Origin: Achatina immaculata
Lineage: Eukaryota > Mollusca > Gastropoda > Stylommatophora > Achatinidae
Assembly: GCA_009760885.1 (NCBI GenBank)
Contig: CM019714.1
Span: 2,343,895-2,407,894, forward strand
Length of the DNA: 64,000 bases
Direction: 5' to 3'
Positions 20,680 to 32,139 of the stretch are shown here, piece by piece; the stretch's first letter is position 1, and each line of letters begins with the position of its first letter. The notes beneath the pieces were generated by a model. It searched no databases and was not told the DNA's origin. It was given only the letters and a program-made list of their open reading frames with translations. The translations under genes were made by a program, and so were the position numbers.

Positions 20680-20696
20680 CTATACAGCCAAGACAG

Positions 20697-21245
20697 AAAC
20701 AGCTTTAGTCAATTATCACTCAAGTCTGTCACCTACAACAGCTTTAGTCAATTATCACTCAAGTCTGTCACCTACAACAGCTTTAGTCAATTATCACTCA
20801 AGTCTGCAACCTACAGCAGCTTTAGTGAATTGTCACTCAAGTCTGCAACCTACAGCAGCTTTAGTCAATTATCACTCAAGTCTGTCACCTACAACAGCTT
20901 TAGTCAATTATCACTCAAGTCTGCAACCTACAGCAGCTTTAGTCAATTATCACTCAAGTCTGTCACCTACAACAGCTTTAGTCAATTATCACTCAAGTCT
21001 GCAACCTACAACAGCTTTAGTCAATTATCACTCAAGTCTGCAACCTACAACAGCTTTAGTCAATTATCACTCAAGTCTGCAACCTACAGCAGCTTTAGTC
21101 AATTATCACTCAAGTCTGCAACCTACAGCAGCTTTAGTCAATTATCACTCAAGTCTGCAACCTACAACAGCTTTAGTCAATTATCACTCAAGTCTGCAAC
21201 CTACAGCAGCTTTAGTCAATTATCACTCAAGTCTGCAACCTACAT
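20697..21245. repeat. minisatellite, 36-bp unit, next to the exon g acceptor
   Basis: The unit is close to acagctttagtcaattatca plus ctcaagtctgcaacct, about 15 copies in two alternating variants (ctgcaacct and ctgtcacct). On the minus strand each copy holds TTGACTAAAGCTGTT, which resembles a branch point with a pyrimidine tract. Confidence 0.93.
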
Positions 21246-21764
21246 CATCATCAATCACTGTAGCTTGAGGTACTATACCATAGACCATTCAGACTTTTAT
21301 GATGCAGGCTGCCTGCTCTTCCATCATAACAGACTTTTATGCTGGAGGCTAGCCAGTCTTCTATCAAGACAAACTGTTTTATGACACTTCAAATGTTCTT
21401 ATCAAAGTAAAGGCTTCATTAAATTTCAATGTTACAAATATTTCATAACTGGTTTATTTTTAATACTAGATATTCAGGTGAATCATTTACCTTTTGTTGC
21501 TTATTTCAATGCCATCAATAATGAGCTAAATCAAGTCACTGATGTATGGCCATGTTTTCATGTTTCATTCTTAGTGTTGCCTTTCTTACCAAAATAAATG
21601 CCTGTCCACCTCATATTTTACAATACCCCTATTTCTGTCAAATAAATTGATGGAAAATAATTTTGTCATTTACTTTTTTTTCTTGAAAAAAAGTTTTGAT
21701 TCTGTTTTATCACAAAATCTGATGAATTTGTAAATGCTTCCTCAGAATGCAAGAAAACTGGTTA
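21246..21764. other. intronic sequence with no recognised feature
   Basis: About 520 bp of AT-rich sequence between two arrays. No exon, RNA gene or transposon motif seen. Confidence 0.5.
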
Positions 21765-23272
21765 GTTTAGTCTGCCATCAGTCACATCAGATGGTAACAT
21801 ACCACACCATCAGTCACATCAGACTGTAACATATCAGACCATCAGTCATATCAGATGGTAACATACCACACCATCAGTCACATCAGACTGTAACATACCA
21901 GACCATCAGTCACATCAGATAGTAACATACCACACCATCAGTCACATCAGATAGTAACATACCAGACCATCAATCATATCAGACTGTAACATACCAGACC
22001 ATCAGTCACATCAGACCATGAAATATCAGACAATCAGTCACATCAGACCATTAAATATCAGACCATCAGTCACATCAGACTATTAAATATCAGACCATCA
22101 GTCACGTCAGACCATTAAATACCAGACCATCAGTCAAATCAAACTGTGACACACCAGACCATCAGACCATGACACACTTTGTGATCAGTCACACCAGACA
22201 GTGACACACTTGGCCATTAGTCACACCAGACAATGATAAACTTTGCCATCAGTCACACCAGAAAATGACACACTTGACTATCAGTCACACCAGACAATGA
22301 CACACTTGACTATCAGTCACACCAGACAATTACATAATTGATTATCAGTCACACCAGACAATGACACACTTTGTGATCAGTCACACCAGACAATGACACA
22401 CTTGACTATCAGTCACACCAGACAGTGACACACTTGTCCATCAGTCACACCAGATAATGACATAATTTGTGATCAGTCACACCAGACAATGACACACTTG
22501 GCCATCAGTCACACCAGACAATGACACACTTGGCCATTAGTCATAACAGACCATGACACATTTGGCCATCAGTCACACCTGACATTGACACAATTGTCAA
22601 TCAGTCACACCAGACAATGACACACTTTGCCATCAATCACACAGACAATGACACATTTTGTGATCAATCACACCAGACAATGATACACTTGACCATCAGT
22701 CACACCAGACAATGACATACTTTGTTATCAGTCATGCCAGACAATGACACACTTTGTTATCAGTCATTCCAGACAATGACACACTTTGCCATCAGTCACA
22801 CCAGACAATGACACACTTTGTTATCAGTCACGCCAGACCATGACACACTTTGCCATCAGCCACATCAGACAATGACACACTTTGCCATCAGTCACATCAG
22901 ACAATGACACACTTTGCCATCAGTCACACCAGACAATGACACAGCCATCAGTCACACCAGACAATGACATAAATAGCCATCAGTCTACCAGACAATAACA
23001 CACATAGCCATCAATCACACCAGACAATGACATACATATTCATCAGTCACATCAGACAATGACACACATAGCCATCAGTCAAATCAGACAATGACACACA
23101 TAGCCATCAGTCACACCAGACAATGACACACATAGCCATCAGTCACACCAGACAATGACACACTTTGCCATCAGTCACATCAGACAATGACACACTTTGC
23201 CATGAATCATGACACACTTTGTTATCAGTCACACCAGATTATGACACACTTTACCATCAGTCACACAATCTC
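21765..23272. repeat. long minisatellite, about 31-bp unit
   Basis: The left part (to about 22150) uses catcagtcacatcagatagt plus aacataccacac. The right part uses catcagtcacaccagacaat plus gacacactttgc. Both clearly derive from one ancestral unit. It holds some 48 copies, the longest array in the window. Confidence 0.93.
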
Positions 23273-23316
23273 TGCTTGAAATAAATAACACTAACTTTCT
23301 TCTCTTAATAAATCAG

Positions 23317-23940
23317 ATGCAACATCTCACAACCTATCACCCCTACAACATCTCACAACCTACCACCCCTACAACATCTCACAACCTATCACCCCTACAA
23401 CATCTCACAACCTATCACTCCTACAACATCTCACAACCTACCACCCTTACAACATCTCACAACCTATCACCCCTACAACATCTCACAACCTACCACCCTT
23501 ACAACATCTCACAACCTATCAAATCTACAACATATCACAACCTATCACTCCTACAACATCTCACAACCTATCACTCCTACAACATCTCACAACCTACCAC
23601 CCCTACAACATCTCAAAACCTATCACTCCTACAACATCTCACAACCTACCACCCTTACAACATCTCACAACCTATCACCCCTACAACATCTCACAACCTA
23701 CCACCCCTACAACATCTCACAACCTATCACTCCTACAGCATCTCACAACCTATCACCCTTACAACATCTCACAACCTATCACCTCTACAACATCTCACAA
23801 CCTACCACCCCTACAACATCTCACAACCTATCACCCTTACAACATCTCACAACCTACCACCCCTACAACATCTCACAACCTATCACCCTTACAACATCTC
23901 ACAACCTAGCACCCCTACAACATCTCACAACCTATCAGCC
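23317..23940. repeat. minisatellite, 26-bp unit, next to the exon f donor
   Basis: The unit is close to acaacatctcacaacctatcacccct, about 24 copies. It ends only about 10 bp from the splice donor of exon f. The open frame at 23317-23943 is an artefact. Confidence 0.93.
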
Positions 23941-23950
23941 TGACAGTCAC

Positions 23951-24040
23951 CTTGTACTTGTGGAGATTAAAACGTCTAGGATCCATGTGTCTCTCGGCCA
24001 GCTCTTCCATTAAAGACAACCGTCCACTCAGAGGACCACC
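23951..24040 (-). CDS. CFAP65: CFAP65 exon f
   Basis: The acceptor TTCTGATTTAG|GGTGGT and the donor TACAAG|GTGACT bound 90 bp (30 codons, phase 0/0). The residues read GGPLSGRLSLMEELAERHMD, then PRRFNLHKYK. It joins exon e (INLV|) and exon g (|ALPSIGR) without a frame change; the KYK-x-LPxI junction is one I recall from vertebrate CFAP65. This is the smallest exon in the set. Arrays start about 10 bp below it and about 20 bp above it. Confidence 0.8.
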
Positions 24041-24061
24041 CTAAATCAGAAAAGAATTGCT

Positions 24062-24515
24062 TCATAACCTGTCAGTCTGATAACCTTTCTGTCTGATAAC
24101 CTGTCAGTCTGATAACCTTTCTGTCTGATAACCTGTCAGTCTGATAACCTTTCTGTCTGATAACCTGTCAGTCTGATAACCTTTCTGTCTGGTAACCTGT
24201 CTGTCTGATAACATGTCTGTCTGATAACCTGTCTGTCTGATAACATGTCTGTCTGATAACCTGTCTGTCTGATAACATGTCTATCTGAGAACCTATCAGT
24301 CTGATAACCTGTTTGTCCAATAACCTGTCTGATAATCTTTCTGTCTGATAACCTATCTGATAACCTGTCTGTCTGATAACCTGTGTCTTTGATAACCTGT
24401 CTCTCTGATAACCTGTCTCTCTGATAACATGTCTGTCTGATAACATGTCTGTCTGATAACCTTTCTGTCTTATAATCTTTCTGTCTGATAACCTTTCTGT
24501 CTGATAACCTGTCTT
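24062..24515. repeat. minisatellite, 16-bp unit
   Basis: The unit is close to tctgtctgataacctg, with aacctttc, aacatg and cagtctg variants, about 28 copies. It is next to the exon f acceptor. Confidence 0.92.
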
Positions 24516-26192
24516 GATGTGACTACTTTACTCAGACTAAAATAATTTGTAAAGACTTGGCTTGGTCTTGGCTTGAAGAAGAAGAATAATGACTCAGATT
24601 GAACTTGAAATCTTGTGGTCAACTGACTCAACTGGTACATGTACTTTCTACAAAGTGATGTGTTTGATGCCATAATTAGAGGGAACTAACAACAAAGCAA
24701 CTTTGTCTAATGGATACTGATGGTATGCAGAAGGTTAATACTGTATTCCATCAATTTATTACCCTGTGTACAGTGCAAATCATTTTGAGATACCTGATAA
24801 AGTGAAAGACATATATCATGTCACTTTTATTTACTTTCTTCACTTTCACAACTTACTGTCATAAATATATGTTGTAACCTGAACAGAGTCTCTTTACATT
24901 CTGACCCATAGACTTGAGACTAGACTTGAAACTGGGACTTGAGACTTGAAGCTGCTTTCAAGGACTTGACTTGAAACTTGACTTGAAGCTGCTGTCAAGT
25001 ACTTGACTTGAAACTTGACTTGAAGCTGCTGTCAAGTACTTGAGACATGACTACAGACTTGACTTGAAGCTGCTTTTGAGATTTGACTTGAAGCTGCTGT
25101 CAAGTACTTGAGACATGACTACAGACTTTACCTGAAGCTGCTTTCAAGGACTTGACTTGAGACTTGCTATGAAGGACCTGAATGCATCTCGGGTGATAAT
25201 CTGTCTAACTAACAATCCATGAATAGGACAGTCTGTGCCTCTGACAAACTATGTGTTTTACAATCTATATGTTTTACCATCTGTGTTTTATAATCTTTCT
25301 GTCTGATAACCTTTCTGTCTGATAACCTGTCTTGATGTGACTACTTTACTCAGACTAAAATAATTTGTAAAGACTTGGCTTGGTCTTGGCTTGAAGAAGA
25401 AGAATAATGACTCAGATTGAACTTGAAATCTTGTGGTCAACTGACTCAACTGGTACATGTACTTTCTACAAAGTGATGTGTTTGATGTCATAATTAGAGG
25501 GAACTAACAACAAAGCAACTTTGTCTAATGGATACTGATGGTATGCAAAAGGTTAATACTGTATTCCATCAATTTATTACCCTGTGTACAGTGAAAATCA
25601 TTTTGAGATACCTGATAAAGTGAAAGACATATATCATGTCACTTTTATTTACTTTCTTCACTTTCACAACTTACTATCATAAATATCTGTTGTAACCTGA
25701 ACAAAGTCTCTTTACATTTTGACCCATAGACTTGAGACTAGACTTGAAACTGGGACTTGAGACTTGAAGCTGCTTTCAAGGACCTGACTTGAAACTTGAC
25801 TTGAAGCTGCTGTCAAGTACTTGAGACATGACTACAGACTTGACTTGAAGCTGCTTTCAAGGACTTGACTTGAAACTTGACTTGAAGCTGCTGTCAAGTA
25901 CTTGACTTGAAACTTGACTTGAAGCTGCTGTCAAGTACTTGAGACATGACTACAGACTTGACTTGAAGCTGCTTTTGAGATTTGACTTGAAGCTGCTGTC
26001 AAGTACTTGAGACATGACTACAGACTTTACCTGAAGCTGCTTTCAAGGACTTGACTTGAGACTTGCTATGAAGGACCTGAATGCATCTCGGGTGATAATC
26101 TGTTCTGTCTAACTAACAATCCATGAATAGGACAGTCTGTGCCTCTGACAAACTATGTGTTTTACAATCTATATGTTTTACCATCTGTGTTT
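24471..26192. repeat. tandem duplication, 818-bp and 904-bp copies
   Basis: Copy 1 (24471-25288) and copy 2 (25289-26192) both start tataatctttctgtctgata and share the cttgatgtgactactttact block. Each carries an inner array of gacttgaagctgctgtcaag units (24905-25170 and 25735-26065). Copy 2 is longer because this inner array has extra units. The breakpoint phrase gttttataatct occurs at both junctions. No coding sequence. Confidence 0.88.
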
Positions 26193-26725
26193 TATAATCT
26201 ATGTTTTACAATCTGTCTGTTTTACAATCTATATGTTTTACAATCTGTGTTTTACAATCTATGTTTTACAATCTGTCTGTTTTACAATCTATATGTTTTA
26301 CAATCTGTGTGTCTGACAATGTGTTTTACAGTCTGTGCATCTGAAAATCTGTATGTTTTACAATGTGTGTCTGACAATCTCTGTGTTTTATGATCTGTGT
26401 GTCTGACAATCTGTGTGTTTTATGATCTGTAATGCTTTACAATTTGTGCATGTGATGATCTGTGTTTTACAATATGTATGTTTTACAACCTGTGTGTGAC
26501 AATCTGTGTAAGAAAATCTGTGTTTTACAATCTATATGTGAGACAATCTGTGTGTTCTACAACCTGTGTGTGAGACAATCTGTGTGTTTTACAATCTTTC
26601 ATTGATAATTTGTGTGTTTTATAATCTGTGTTTGACATTCTGTGTGTTTGACAATCTTGTGTTTGACAATTTGTGAGTCTGGCAATCATGTGTTTTACAA
26701 TCTGTGAGTTTTATAACCTGCTTTG
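26140..26725. repeat. degenerate minisatellite, about 17-18-bp unit
   Basis: Variants of tgttttacaatctgtgtg and gtctgacaatctgtg. An open frame at 26139-26393 is an artefact. Confidence 0.85.
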
Positions 26726-26746
26726 CGTTTTGAAATCTATATGTTT

Positions 26747-26772
26747 GACTCTTCTTCTTCTTCGTTCGCATA
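26747..26772 (-). mobile_element. isolated LINE 3' tail, GCGAAC(GAA)n on the minus strand
   Basis: The plus strand reads ctcttcttcttcttcgttcgca inside a minisatellite. Its complement is the same gcgaacgaagaagaagaag end found at 41942-41964 and at the edge of the 27.5-kb element. It is probably an extremely 5'-truncated insertion. Confidence 0.5.
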
Positions 26773-26889
26773 TATGTTTGACAACTATATGTTTGACAAT
26801 TGTATGTTTGACAATCATGTGTTTGGCAATCTGTATGTGTGACAAATCTGTCTCTAACTCCTTGCCTAACAATCTATCTGACAACCTGT

Positions 26890-27475
26890 TCATTTAACAG
26901 TTAACTGATTGCTTGTTTATGGCTGTAAGTTTAGCTGTCTGATTGCCTGTTTATGACTATAAGTTTAACTATCTGCCTATTTATGACTAAGTTTAACTGT
27001 CTGATTGCCTGTTTATGACTATAAGTTTAACTATCTGCCTATTTATGACTGTAAGTTTAACTGTCTGATTGCCTGTTTATGACTGTAAGTTTAGCTGTAT
27101 GATTGCATGTTTATGACTAAGTTTAGCTGTCTGATTCCCTGTTTTATGACTGTAAGTTTAACTGTCTGATTGCCTGTTTATGGCTGTAAGTTTAGCTGTA
27201 TGATTGCCTGTTTATGACTGTAAGTTTAGCTGTCTGATTCCCTGTTTTATGACTGTACATTTAACTGTCTGACTGCCTGTTTATGACTGTAAGTTTAACT
27301 GTCTGATTGCCTGCTTATGATTGTAAGTTTAACTATATGACTGCCTGTTTATGACTGTAAGTTTAACTGTCTTATTGCCTATTTAAGACTGTAAGTTTAA
27401 CTGTCTGACTGTCTGTTTATGACTGTAAGTTTAACTGTCTGGTTGCCTGTTTATGACTATGAAAAATGATTGTGG
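26890..27475. repeat. minisatellite, about 34-bp unit
   Basis: The unit is close to tttatgactgtaagtttaactgtctgattgcctg, about 17 copies. The same unit reappears at 34870-35085 and 35285-35360 around exon e, so the array was once closer to that exon. Confidence 0.92.
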
Positions 27476-27528
27476 TGATGAAATAATCCTTTTCAAAGTG
27501 TCATATTTATCTGAACACAGCTTCACTA

Positions 27529-30284
27529 TGAGATGAGAATAGCTATCTTCTTCTTCTTTGTTCGCTTCTACCACCAAGACCGCCATATGATCCTACTGAA
27601 TTTATGCCTGTGGTCCTCGATAGGTCCAGTGGTCCCCCGTGTGGTCCCCGAAACGAGATCCCCGAGAGAACCACAAGAGGTTCAGAGTATCGCAGGGCTT
27701 GAGCCTGTATTCTAGGTGGGTCTCAGAAGCGGGAATGCGTGACACCGTGGTTTTCGTTGCACCAGTTTAGTCTAGAGTTGGACTTCCTCACCAGAAAACC
27801 TCGACATGTTTGAGATACCCGTGTATCACCGCCGGGTGAGAGGTGGTTGCCCATCCAGTCCAGTGTTGGACTTTCTCACTGGAAAACTTCAACATGATTA
27901 AGATACCCATACATCCCCGCCGGGTGAGAGATGGTTGCCTATCTAGACTGCCCTGGTCCAGTGTCTCCGACTTCAGCATTTTGTGGTCGTGGCCGCTACC
28001 CTTCCTAGTTGTGACCAGGACGGGGCTTTTGTCCAGGAGGACGAATCTTCGCCATTAGTGACTTCCACCCCTTGGTTGAGCCGGTTTAGGCATTTTATCA
28101 CAGTATGGGTGTATTTAGGACATGACTAACCTCTAGAGCAGAGGTATCGTGACATGCGTAGCCATGAAGTTTCACCCCTGGTGTAAGCCGGTTAAGGCAT
28201 ATTTCACCAGTATGGGTGTAGAACGGACGTAGCCGGCCTTTAGAGCAGAGGTGTCGTGGTATGAATATCTCTCGCCGCGATACTACTGGACATACCGATT
28301 AAGCTTCACTTTATCCTTTCCATCACCTTTTCACTTCGGCGCCACACAGTAACCCTTTTCCGCATTTTCTTCTTTGGGCGGGAGGAGCTTCACTCCACGC
28401 ACGGCATCCGAAGAATCTGGCCAGCAGTGTCTTAACCTCTGGGTTAAGCCGGTTCAGGCATTTTGCCCGATACGTGTGCACTTAGGACGTGGACGACCTC
28501 CAGACCAGAGGTGCCGTGATTTGAATACTGTTTACTTCGCTTTATCCTTTCTTTCACCTTTTCCTCAGTGGTGCTGCATGGCAACCCCATTTGCACCTTT
28601 CTTCACTGGCCGGGAGGAGCCCCGCTCCACGTACGGCAGCTGAAGAATCTCGCCAGCAGCAGTAAATGAGCTACCAAACATGACTCTCATGTACCCGAAA
28701 CGTCTGGTTTTCTTCAGGCGCCAGATATTCGCCTTCGCCCTTTCTCGTCAGTTTAAACAGTTCTGCCACGAGAAGGCTAGGAGCTGGACTTGACTGTCAG
28801 AGGCTGTTTAAGACGCACGCCTTTGAGTGGAAAGCGCATCCTCCACCCCACCTCCGGCAATAACAGTCCTTAGAACCAGAATAGCTATCTGAACACAGCT
28901 TTACTATGAGACGAGAATAGCTATCTTCTTCTTCTTTGTTCGCTTCTACCACCAAGACCGCCATATGATCCTACTGAATTTATGCCTGTGGTCCTCGATA
29001 GGTCCAGTGGTCCCCCGTGTGGTCCCCGAAACGAGATCCCCGAGAGAACCACAAGAGGTTCAGAGTATCGCAGGGCTTGAGCCTGTATTCTAGGTGGGTC
29101 TCAGAAGCGGGAATGCGTGACACCGTGGTTTTCGTTGCACCAGTTTAGTCTAGAGTTGGACTTCCTCACCAGAAAACCTCGACATGTTTGAGATACCCGT
29201 GTATCACCGCCGGGTGAGAGGTGGTTGCCCATCCAGTCCAGTGTTGGACTTTCTCACTGGAAAACTTCAACATGATTAAGATACCCATACATCCCCGCCG
29301 GGTGAGAGATGGTTGCCTATCTAGACTGCCCTGGTCCAGTGTCTCTGACTTCAGCATTTTGTGGTCGTGGCCGCTACCCTTCCTAGTTGTGACCAGGACG
29401 GGGCTTTGGTCCAGGAGGACGAATCCTCGCCACTAGTGACTTCCACCCCTGGGTTGAGCCGGTTTAGGCATTTTATCACAGTATGGGTGTATTTAGGACA
29501 TGACTAACCTCTAGAGCAGAGGTATCGTGACATGCGTAGCCATGAAGTTTCACCCCTGGTGTAAGCCAGTTAAGGCATATTTCACCAGTATGGGTGTAGA
29601 ACGGACGTAGCCGGCCTCTAGAGCAGAGGTGTCGTGGTATGAATATCTCTCGCCGCGATACTACTGGACATACCGATTAAGCTTCACTTTATCCTTTCCA
29701 TCACCTTTTCACTTCGGCGCCACACAGTAACCCTTTTCCACATTTTCTTCTTTGGGCGGGAGGAGCTTCACTCCACGCACGGCATCTGAAGAATCTGGCC
29801 AGCAGTGTCTTAACCTCTGGGTTAAGCCAGTTCAGGCATTTTGCCCGATACGTGTGCACTTAGGACGTGGACGACCTCCAGACCAGAGGTGCCATGATTT
29901 GAATACTGTTTACTTCGCTTTATCCTTTCTTTCACCTTTTCCTCAGTGGTGCTGCATGGCAACCCCATTTGCACCTTTCTTCACTGGCCGGGAGGAGCCC
30001 CGCTCCACGTACGGCAGCTGAAGAATCTCGCCAGCAGCAGTAAATGAGCTACCAAACATGACTCTCATGTACCCGAAACGTCTGGTTTTCTTCAGGCGCC
30101 AGATATTCGCCTTCGCCCTTTCTTGTCAGTTTAAACAGTTCTGCCACGAGAAGGCTAGGAGCTGGACTTGACTGCCAGAGGCTGTTTAAGACGCACGCCT
30201 TTGAGTGGAAAGCGCATCCTCCACCCCACCTCCGGCAATAACAGTCCTTAGAACCAGAATAGCTATCTGAACACAGCTTTACTA
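27529..30284 (-). mobile_element. GC-richer 1378-bp element present as a head-to-tail dimer
   Basis: Copies 27529-28906 and 28907-30284 differ at only a handful of bases. On the minus strand each ends gaagc-gaacaaagaagaagaag, the GCGAAC(GAA)n type LINE tail. Its minus-strand start region reads MLSRLIVKLCSDSYSGSKDC and KLTRKGEGEYLAPEENQTFR in an open frame of 83 codons (30300-30049). Internally there are repeated blocks: ccgccgggtgagag-ggttgcc twice per copy, and ggttaagccgg(t)t-aggcat-gtatgggtgta-agagcagaggt about three times per copy. I read it as a non-autonomous retroelement or the 5' untranslated region of a LINE. The base composition is markedly richer in G+C than the surroundings. Confidence 0.6.
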
Positions 30285-30299
30285 TGAGACGAGAGAGCA

Positions 30300-30700
30300 A
30301 GTTGAAGGAATCATCGTGTTTATGTATGTTGTACTCTTTTAAGCATTACAACAGCCTCACTACGTGTGATACAAAATGCTTTTCCGTTGTTGCTGGTCTT
30401 TGAACATGTTCAGGATCACTTCTTTTCTACTGTCCTGACAGATGCCGAGCACCTACATCATTATCTATGTGCATCTTTATTACATTTCACGAGTCTCAAA
30501 AGTCTGTCTGCCATTCATTCGTACATGAGGTTGGTCAGCTGTTCATCAGGTGCTCATTCATGTCAAATAACAGTCCAGCATAAAATTCATTTTACATATC
30601 TGTAAAGCTCATGTTTTGGAGCTGAATCATTATCATGCCTGAGTAGCTGTTATGTGACAAACTGCCATTCACTGACCCAAAAGATGAGGGGACAGACAGA
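30300..30700. other. intronic sequence with no recognised feature
   Basis: About 400 bp with no motif that I can place. Short open frames only. Confidence 0.45.
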
Positions 30701-30709
30701 AAAACATAA

Positions 30710-31590
30710 AGTTGTGGGAACAACAAAATAAAGCAAAAGATGTGGGAACAAACAAAATAAAGCAAAAGATGTGGGAACAAACAAAATAAAGCAAAAGATG
30801 TGGGAACAAACAAAATAAAGCAAAAGATGTGGGAACAAATAAAATATAGCAAAAGATGTGGGAACAAACAAAATAAAGCAAAAGATGTGGGAACAAACAA
30901 AATAAAGCAAAAGATGTGGGAACAAACAAAATAAAGCAAAAGATGTGGGAACAAATAAAATATAGCAAAAGATGTGGGAACAAACAAAATAAAGCAAAAG
31001 AAGTGAGAACAAACAAAATAAAGCAAAAGATGTGGGAACAAACAAAATAAAGCAAAAGATGTGGGAACAAACAAAATAAAGCAAAAGATGTGGGAACAAA
31101 CAAAAAAGCAACAGATTTGGGAACAAACAAAATAAAGCAAAAGATGTGGGAACAAATAAAATATAGCAAAAGATGTGGGAACAAACAAAATAAAGCAAAA
31201 GATGTGGGAACAAACAAAATAAAGCAAAAGATGTGGGAACAAACAAAATAAAGCAAAATGTGGGAACAAACAAAATAAAGCAAAAGATGTGGGAACAAAC
31301 AAAAAAGCAACAGATTTGGGAACAAACAAAATAAAGCAAAAGATGTGGGAACAAATAAAATAAAGCAAAAGATGTGGGAACAAACAAAATAAAGCAAAAG
31401 ATGTGGGAACAAACAAAATAAAGCAAAAGATGTGGGAACAAACAAAATAAAGCAAAAGATGTGGGAACAAACAAAAAAGCAACAGATCTGGAAACAAACA
31501 AAAAAGTAACAGATGTGGGAACAAACAAAAAAGCAAAAGATGTGGGAACAAACAAAAAAGCAACATATTTGGGAACAAACAAAAAATTGT
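30710..31590. repeat. minisatellite, 29-bp unit with deletion variants
   Basis: The main unit is close to aaagcaaaagatgtgggaacaaacaaaat (29 bp). A 26-bp variant lacks the ataa. About 30 copies. Long minus-strand frames of up to 333 codons (FVPTSFALFCL repeats) shift among frames and are artefacts. Confidence 0.93.
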
Positions 31591-31624
31591 CATTCAGTGA
31601 GGCAAAAGGTCGGAGGACAAACTA

Positions 31625-32125
31625 CACTCTGATGTGATACTACTTCCAGAATTAAAGATAACTACACTCTGATGTGATACTACTTCCAGAATTAAAAATA
31701 ACTACACTCTGATGTGATACTACTTCCAGAATTAAAAATAACTACACTCTGATGTGATACTACTTCCAGAATTAAAGATAACTACACTCTGATGTGATAC
31801 TAAGTCCAGAATTAAAGATAACTACACTCTGATGTGATACTACTTTCAGAATTAAAGATAACTACACTCTGATGTGATACTACTTCCAGAACTAGAGATA
31901 ACTACACTGTGATGTGATACTATTTTCAGAATTAGAGATGACTACACTGTGATGTGATACTATTTTCAGAATTAGAGATGACTACACTCTGATGTGAAAC
32001 TACTTCCAGAACTAAAAATAACTACACTGTGATGTGATATTACTTCCAGTATTAAAGATAACCACACTCTGATGTGATACTCTTCCAGAATTAAAGACAG
32101 CTACACTCTGAATTAAACCTTTCAA
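31625..32125. repeat. minisatellite, 40-bp unit (about 12 copies)
   Basis: The unit is actacactctgatgtgatac plus tacttccagaattaaagata, very regular at first and then degenerate after 31900. Confidence 0.94.
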
Positions 32126-32139
32126 CCTACCAACCACAG

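Noticed and set aside
21765..23272. Repeat arrays considered as CRISPR-like arrays
   Set aside because: Units are contiguous and degenerate with no unique spacers, no Cas genes, and the setting is a eukaryotic gene.
30592..31593. Minus-strand open frames of 258-333 codons (FVPTSFALFCL repeats)
   Set aside because: They are read through a 29-bp A-rich array, shift frame along it, have no splice or start context and show no non-repeat sequence.
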